DNA of 38,377 nucleotides from Verrucomicrobiia bacterium. GTDB taxonomy: Bacteria; Verrucomicrobiota; Verrucomicrobiia; Limisphaerales; DSYF01. The stretch is from the NCBI GenBank assembly GCA_035765895.1, contig DASTWL010000004.1:1-38377 (forward strand), written 5' to 3'. The position numbers and the translations under genes were made by a program. This document shows positions 35,201 through 38,377 of the stretch, in pieces. Position 1 is the first letter of the stretch, and each line of letters starts with the position of its first letter. The notes beneath the pieces were generated by a model. That model was given only the letters and a program-made list of their open reading frames with translations. It was not told the DNA's origin and did no database searches.

Positions 35201-37661
35201 CAGCAGCAATGGAACGCTCGTGCCCATTGATCCAATCCTGGACCAGGCTGAACCCGGCGTGCCCATTGGCAACGCCGGCTTCGTGCAGCTTGCCACGTCC
35301 GGCGACGGCCTTTACGTGCATGCCGCCAACAATGGCACGAACGGCTGGGCCCAGGCGCAACCGGGCGCGGGGATTTATCGTTTCAACACGCTCACACGCT
35401 CCCTCGACCTGATGTGGACCAATCAGGGTTACTCCGTGCTGGACGTCGAGGCCATGCCCGGGAATTCGGCCACCGTCGCCGTCTCCTGGTATGAACCCGG
35501 CTACAGTCCCTACGAACGGGGCGTGTATGTTTACGACAACGGCGTAGCGCGCACCAACGGCGGCGGCGGAGACAGCATCGAGTGGGGCGAATCACCCACG
35601 CGGCTCTACGGCAATCTGCTTTCGTTGAGCCCTTCCAGTTTCTATGTGATGGATGTGGACGCCTCGGGACTGACCACCAAAAAGAGTTATTCCCCCTCGA
35701 TCATCGGTGCGCAATTTGCCGCCGCGGGCGGCTTCGTTTTTGCCGGCGGCGGCGTGGCGGATCCCGAGCGCGGGATTCCCGTGGGCGGCACGGGCGGCGG
35801 TTCGGTTGCGGGTAGTTCGGCCGCCGGACGCTTCTGGCAATTTCAAGCCAACCCCGGACGTCTCACCGCCTTCGATCTGGCCACGCTGCTGCCCATCGGT
35901 TCCACCCTGATGCCGGGAGTCAGCAACACGTCCGGCAAACTCATTCCGTGGGGCACGAACGGCCTCGCCTTCCGCGCGAACAATGCCACTCAAGTCGCGA
36001 TTGCGCGCACCCGCTTTGTCCCGGCCGGTGCGCCCGCAGATCTGGCCCTCGGCGTCGCCACCGTCGGATTACCGGCGCTCGTGACCAACAACTTCAGTTG
36101 CATACTGACCGTTTCCAACGCCGGGCTGAACACGGCCACCAACGTGGTGCTGGCCCAAACATTACCCAGCAACGCGCGTCTCGATGCCGTCACGACCAGC
36201 AGCGGCACGTGGACGCAATCCACGGGCGGCCTGGTCTGCTGGCTGGGCCAGCTCTCCGGTGGCGCCAGCGCCGTGGTGAATTTGTCCTTTGTCGGAACCA
36301 ATGCCGGCCTCGCCCTGCTCCGCGCCAGCGTCACCAGCGACTCGCCCGATCCCACCCGCACCAACAACGTCGCTTCGCTGCCCGTTTCCGTCGGTCGCAT
36401 GCCCGGCCGTGACACCGTCACCGAAATTCGTCAGGTCACCAGTGACATTGCCTGGAACGCCGCCGCCCATCAGTTGTTTGCCAGCATCCCCAACGCGCAG
36501 CGGGATCTGGGCAATTCGCTCGTGAGTTTCGACCCTTTGGCGGGAGTATATTATGCGCCCATCCCCACGGACACCGAGCCGGACAAACTCACCGTGGCTG
36601 CGAACGGCCAGTATGTGTATGCCGGTTTGGATGCGGACAGCAGTATTCAGCGCATCGACGTCAACAGCCGCGTCGCGGACCTGAAATTCCCGACCGGCTT
36701 CGGCAACGTCAATGACATCGCGGTGCTGCCGGATGATCCCCACGCGGTCGTGGCCACCGTGCACACGACGCTCGTAGTGTATGATGACGGCGTGCCGCGG
36801 GCGAACCTCGTCGGCCCAACGGAATACAACCAGCCGTATTTCCTGGCACTGCCCTCGTCAACAACCTGCTATTCCACGTATCCGACCGGCTTTCGGCGCA
36901 TCGGCATTGACGCCAATGGGGCGACGCTGCTTTCCGATACCCGTGACACGGTCGTGACTTACTCGGACTGGGAAATCAAATACGGCGCTGGTCGCCTGTT
37001 TACCCCGGGCGGCCGCGTCTTTGATCCCGCGGCCGGCACCAACATCGCCACGGTTCCCTATAGCGGCCTGGTGATTCCGGATGAGAGCGACGCGCGCGTC
37101 TTCTACCTCGGCGGCGGCGGCTCAACCTGGACACTGTCCGCGCTCAACATCACCAATCTCTCACTTGCGGGCTCGCTCACCATCACGAATGTGTCCGGCT
37201 CCCCCACGCGATTGATCCGTTGGGGCACGGACGGCCTCGCCTTCCGCACCACCGGCGGACAAATTTTCCTCATCCGCACCACGCTGGCTGACGACCGCGA
37301 CCAGGATGGGCTCGCCGACACGTGGGAGCTGGGGTATTTCGGATCCATCAATGCGCCCGGCAGCGGCGCGAACGACGATCCCGACCAGGATGGCTTTACG
37401 AACCTGCAGGAAGAACACGCCGGAACCAACCCGCTCGTGCGCGATGTCGTCACCCTGCTCAATGGCCAGCGCACGCCCGACGGTGGCATGCAGTTCGATT
37501 TTAACGGCCCGCCCGGATTCACCTGCCGCATCGAATGCTCCACCAATCTGACGGACTGGATCCCGATCACGAATTTTACGAGTTCGAGTGGGTTGATCCC
37601 GATCCAGGACTCCATCGATCCGAACGCCGGCCAGAAGTTTTACCGGGCAGTTGTTTATTGA
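29250..37661 (+). CDS. 2,803-residue secreted multidomain protein (DUF11, kelch, Calx-beta, nested lectin-like domains)
   Basis: A signal peptide (about 1-27) is followed by DUF11 (30-147), a kelch/galactose-oxidase-like propeller with 'LLPDGTVLLAGG' repeats (150-430) and two Calx-beta domains (430-658). Then come an Ig-like module split by a jelly-roll domain (663-920), a second DUF11 (923-1040), two more Calx-beta domains (1047-1270) and a second split module holding a LamG-like domain (1274-1555). About three diverged Calx-beta-like domains (1560-1860), an unsplit copy of the module (1860-1960), a YncE-like propeller (1960-2257), a third DUF11 (2260-2383), another propeller (2390-2683), a calcium-type repeat with DGLADTWELGYFG (2682-2730) and a short C-terminal module ending FYRAVVY complete it. 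Boundaries are by eye. Acidic 'LNDD' and 'EPDET' motifs suggest calcium binding. It is probably a surface adhesin or polymer-binding scaffold. No protease, sortase or PEP-CTERM signal is seen. A second in-frame ATG lies at 29262. Confidence 0.88.
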   Translation: MPSKMHSGAFLPFLLLFTLALSHAEGQTSNADLTLSFSNSPPMVSLGQYFTVTVAVFNNGLDPAANVVVSNWLPANATFVGAVASQGSVTQAAGVVAWTLGSLAYNRGAALTIELQASQLGSLTNFAQVSAATPDSVSTNNQATFVTGVTAARFYGVGRTHVGYNTPTLTLMTNNQVLVVGQHLGYTADLYNVSTRSFVLPLGSTVGAHENGSATLLKDGTVLVAGGLNATGAKTAEIYNPVTQLFHQVGDMLKYSAGHTATLQPDGTVLFCGGSLTTNELYTPASQSFSFAPSLSCPFDGILLPTGKYLYFGYGRAYLYDPATGNSVETSGFLQPRAYHTATLLPNGKVLIAGGQGTWGATYNTLASAELYDPLTDTFTWTANLNSTRRFHSARLLPDGTVLLAGGDSPQSYPNSLTTAGIYDPNGAPGVPGVLVHDASVLEGNAGTNYLSFAISLTSTSAFPVTVQYASVDGTGKTYQWGGGIPDYLAVTGAVTFPPGTTNLTVQVPVLGDTVLEPDETLFLNLSAPEQAWLARASATGTILNDDTPPELTLSPVALVEGDSGLSNAVFAVQLSSPCLSTVTVDYFTSDETGQAGTDYLATSGTLTISPGTTNLTLAVPVIGDLIAEPDETFRLNLTNAQNAVIATGSAVGTILNDDGLAGKLHHFDWAAIPSPQTQTIDFPVTLTARDAFGGLVTNVPWPVQFSARTTNVLATNLDFEQPNLAGWVPFNNTSDPGRKFQQALYDVAGLGQPSTAFRTIAGGGTNGIAQGVWLAGGLTYTFSVNVVQSMEGYDMSCLGAAIYLQVGSTNVSWGVGGGFCTGAIVRHTLSLAFTAPTNGLYPLQLFVSRDYLFGDAVAVYADDVHIGFPLLTPTVATNFTNGVWSGSLAALQSASNVVLVADDHAGHIGSSNPFNITSAIDLGLSGTAQVLGAPPLRTGMLLGFNLLATNHGPALTTSALVQYALPTNVSFVTATNSQGAVTNPAGVVQWTIGTLPAGATATASLVVRADVPGLVTNVFTLNNEFLELNPADNTLQLTNAILPPLLAIAPASGTEAVAASTGLVFNVSLSGPSGQPIAVDYFTSDGSATNGVDYLGTNGTVLFPSGVTNAAIQVFPIDNILDQPNRIFTVTLTNPVNADLSVTNATGTIQDDDPPPVVWIADTSLLEGDAGTKNAIFPLTLSKPAVYDVVVTYLTQDGTATATNDYVATPRNGSTVTIPAGTTNAAILVPVNGNTVNEPDETFLVRLTAAANATLGTNLATGTILNDDAVPGRLDHFVFSPVPSPQYTNRPFLLTVKAVDYLGNPASFSGSALLTAQSDAFFTPWLADDFEDGDLPGWTNNYPALLSVSNVNDTAATGARSVRLTGRASLPASVYGLRQAISNCFPTDLSFRVRAAQTTANCGRFDAVANGSTVVDFYLNSKGLMGLAAGNKQPSFPYESNRWYRVDLKLNWNTRRVDCRIDGALVVTNVEFPSYPYSGLNTLVLQNTDPATSWFDDIHWDEFDHTNLLVFPSNLTSFVNGAWSNTVSVALPATNSYFTIADASEHVGQSGFFDVLRPGLRLDIPTALTEGDQSVTGRVSIPFALTQPLTVTFTSSVPAQVTVTPSVVIPAGQTNAALVLNVLDDALLNGPRWIALTARATNYVDGAVTLLVQDNESAALNLTLPGTAAETAGTLVNAGHLFASAPPTETLMVNLVSSDPASVTVPSSVALYAGTTSAVFNVTLVDNQKIDGPREVNITASLSNWSPATNAIEVTDNEDTYLRLAGPGQLSEGSGPVLYSVNLSGTLASNLTVTLKSSDASRLAVPASATIPAGQTSGYFLAGVVDDTNYNGSETIAVSAAASGFTSASTNVLLLDNEVHHFAFASIPSPQTSSVPFSVTVSARDAFGGPITAYNGPVSLTTLGSGGPILFQPTNVVLSAGQWTGNVTLFTAEPLVHLQADDGGGVSGSSAAFAVVPPNVYLLNLAAADLVYSPISQRLWALVSSNGTLVPIDPILDQAEPGVPIGNAGFVQLATSGDGLYVHAANNGTNGWAQAQPGAGIYRFNTLTRSLDLMWTNQGYSVLDVEAMPGNSATVAVSWYEPGYSPYERGVYVYDNGVARTNGGGGDSIEWGESPTRLYGNLLSLSPSSFYVMDVDASGLTTKKSYSPSIIGAQFAAAGGFVFAGGGVADPERGIPVGGTGGGSVAGSSAAGRFWQFQANPGRLTAFDLATLLPIGSTLMPGVSNTSGKLIPWGTNGLAFRANNATQVAIARTRFVPAGAPADLALGVATVGLPALVTNNFSCILTVSNAGLNTATNVVLAQTLPSNARLDAVTTSSGTWTQSTGGLVCWLGQLSGGASAVVNLSFVGTNAGLALLRASVTSDSPDPTRTNNVASLPVSVGRMPGRDTVTEIRQVTSDIAWNAAAHQLFASIPNAQRDLGNSLVSFDPLAGVYYAPIPTDTEPDKLTVAANGQYVYAGLDADSSIQRIDVNSRVADLKFPTGFGNVNDIAVLPDDPHAVVATVHTTLVVYDDGVPRANLVGPTEYNQPYFLALPSSTTCYSTYPTGFRRIGIDANGATLLSDTRDTVVTYSDWEIKYGAGRLFTPGGRVFDPAAGTNIATVPYSGLVIPDESDARVFYLGGGGSTWTLSALNITNLSLAGSLTITNVSGSPTRLIRWGTDGLAFRTTGGQIFLIRTTLADDRDQDGLADTWELGYFGSINAPGSGANDDPDQDGFTNLQEEHAGTNPLVRDVVTLLNGQRTPDGGMQFDFNGPPGFTCRIECSTNLTDWIPITNFTSSSGLIPIQDSIDPNAGQKFYRAVVY
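31240..31995 (+). repeat. SPQ module copy 1, interrupted by a jelly-roll domain
   Basis: This Ig-like module starts LHHFDWAAIPSPQ and ends VLVADDHAGHIGSSNPFNI. About 155 residues beginning 'NLDFEQPNLAGW' and ending 'YADDVHI' are inserted in its middle. It follows a pair of Calx-beta domains. Confidence 0.7.
33067..33925 (+). repeat. SPQ module copy 2, interrupted by a LamG-like domain
   Basis: This copy starts LDHFVFSPVPSPQ and ends FTIADASEHVGQSGFFDV. About 180 residues beginning 'DDFEDGDLPGW' and ending 'WFDDIHWDEF' interrupt it at the same point as copy 1. The inserted domain resembles concanavalin/LamG-like folds. Confidence 0.7.
34827..35130 (+). repeat. SPQ module copy 3, uninterrupted
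   Basis: This copy starts VHHFAFASIPSPQ and ends HLQADDGGGVSGSSAAFAVV in about 100 residues with no inserted domain. It defines the module's natural borders. Confidence 0.7.
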
Positions 37662-37883
37662 CCGATCGGTAAGGGCGGGATCGCACAGCTTGAAGGTGTG
37701 CCCAACGCGGTTAAGAGAAGTTTGCCCGGCACCCGCCGACAGCGGGGGGGATGCAGCCCGCCCTTTCCGTTGGCGACGCCACCGATTGGCAAGCCGCGCC
37801 GCCCAAAAGTTTGCATTTGAGTCGCCGAACAGTCGCCCCTTCAACCGGGCGAGCAATTCGGAAGAAACCCAGAAGCTGACCTA

Positions 37884-38377
37884 TTACGGAACCGGCAGAA
37901 CCGTCCGAAATCCGCGATCGGGCGCGGCGCTGCTGCGCGACGCGGCCCGTCGATAGGCCACACGGCAGTTGAAGGAATCACTTCCGTAGGCACCGCCACG
38001 CACCAAGCGGGCGGCGTCATCCGCCAGCATGCCAAGCGGCCCGCGGGTGTCGTCGTCGGAGGCAGCAGCTTGTGAATACCACGTGCTGTCATATTTGTCC
38101 CAACACCACTCCGCGACGTTGCCCGTGGTGCCAGAAAGCCCATAGCCATTGGCGGGGAAATAGTTTACGGGTGCCGTGTAAGGCACCACTCCGTCGTTGA
38201 AGTTGGTGTTGAAACCCCGTGTTGCGCTCACGTCGTAGGCATAGGCAGTCGTGCTGTAATAATTGGCGCGCTCATGGGAAATGGTGTCGGTATCCGCCCA
38301 GGAAAAACGCCGCCCCATAATGCCCGCTCGGGCCGCCTTTTCCCACTCCGCTTCCGTCGGCAAACGATAGCCAGCGT
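37884..38377 (-). CDS. Formylglycine-generating enzyme/SUMF1-type domain protein (partial)
   Basis: Only the C-terminal 164 or so residues are present; the gene runs off the right edge of the window. The sequence has the classic family progression: GYRLPTEAEWEKAARAG, then FSWADTD, NYFPANGYGLSGTTGNVAEWCWD, VRGGAYGSDSFNCRVAYRR and GFRTVLPV. Members of this fold include sulfatase-activating enzymes, EgtB-like and PvdO-like proteins, and many uncharacterised secreted proteins in Verrucomicrobiota. True sulfatase-activating enzymes need a paired Cys near the C-terminus. Here a Cys follows AEW and another sits in FNCRVAYRR, so activity cannot be settled from the fragment. It is convergent with the giant gene, with a 222-base gap that contains no recognisable gene or strong terminator. 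Confidence 0.88.
   Translation of the reverse strand, partial: AGYRLPTEAEWEKAARAGIMGRRFSWADTDTISHERANYYSTTAYAYDVSATRGFNTNFNDGVVPYTAPVNYFPANGYGLSGTTGNVAEWCWDKYDSTWYSQAAASDDDTRGPLGMLADDAARLVRGGAYGSDSFNCRVAYRRAASRSSAAPDRGFRTVLPVP

Noticed and set aside
37742-37761. GC-rich short inverted repeat after the giant gene as a terminator
   Set aside because: The stem is very short and no T tract follows on either strand, so it does not meet the pattern of a rho-independent terminator.

Overview
The window looks like a chromosomal segment of a high-GC, soil or freshwater type member of the Verrucomicrobiota, probably near Pedosphaeraceae/Limisphaerales. This is inferred from gene content, not from a marker gene. 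The clues are a PEP-CTERM protein, very large secreted proteins built from RCC1, Ig, Calx-beta, DUF11 and 'DGLxDxWE' calcium-type repeats, ThuA and Tat-type Gfo/Idh/MocA proteins, an SGLT-like sugar symporter, a ROK repressor, and an almost complete lack of Shine-Dalgarno sequences. No rRNA, tRNA, CRISPR array, insertion sequence or phage gene was seen.

Layout. (1) 94-6032, minus strand: a small PEP-CTERM protein and, upstream of it, a ~1,730-residue secreted protein with two seven-unit RCC1 blocks, Ig-like domains and a C-terminal trypsin-like protease. This gene is broken by a one-base frameshift near 5650 and an in-frame TAG at 1327-1329; the TAG separates the catalytic His from the Asp and Ser. 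(2) 6356-9327, plus strand: ThuA-like lipoprotein, Tat-exported Gfo/Idh/MocA oxidoreductase and YceI-like protein, ending at a strong hairpin shared with the convergent operon. (3) 9427-17720, minus strand: a complete L-arabinose/arabinan operon in the order araA, large GH51 arabinofuranosidase, araB, araD, second GH51 arabinofuranosidase. (4) 18007-21018, plus strand and divergent from araA: lipoprotein mutarotase and an SGLT-type symporter, then a textbook terminator. (5) 21140-22312, minus: ROK regulator, the obvious candidate for controlling regions 3 and 4. (6) 22441-24318: an AsmA-like membrane-anchored protein (minus) and a small secreted fibronectin-III protein (plus). (7) 24335-28997, minus: L-2-hydroxyglutarate oxidase followed by the full dTDP-L-rhamnose set in the order rfbA, rfbC, rfbD, rfbB. 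(8) 29250-37661, plus: a 2,803-residue secreted multidomain protein. (9) 37884 to the right edge, minus: the C-terminal part of a formylglycine-generating-enzyme/SUMF1-type protein.

How the genes work together. The two exported GH51 enzymes would release L-arabinose from arabinan or arabinoxylan. The lipid-anchored mutarotase would equilibrate its anomers outside the cytoplasm, the sodium symporter would import it, and AraA, AraB and AraD would convert it to D-xylulose 5-phosphate. No AraC-type activator lies nearby; a ROK protein lacking the kinase Asp sits next to the cluster. The rfb genes supply dTDP-L-rhamnose for surface polysaccharide.

Most notable signals: the doubly broken RCC1/protease gene, a palindromic repeat inserted in frame inside araB, a module in the giant protein that occurs twice split by an inserted jelly-roll/LamG-like domain and once intact, and two candidate operators.
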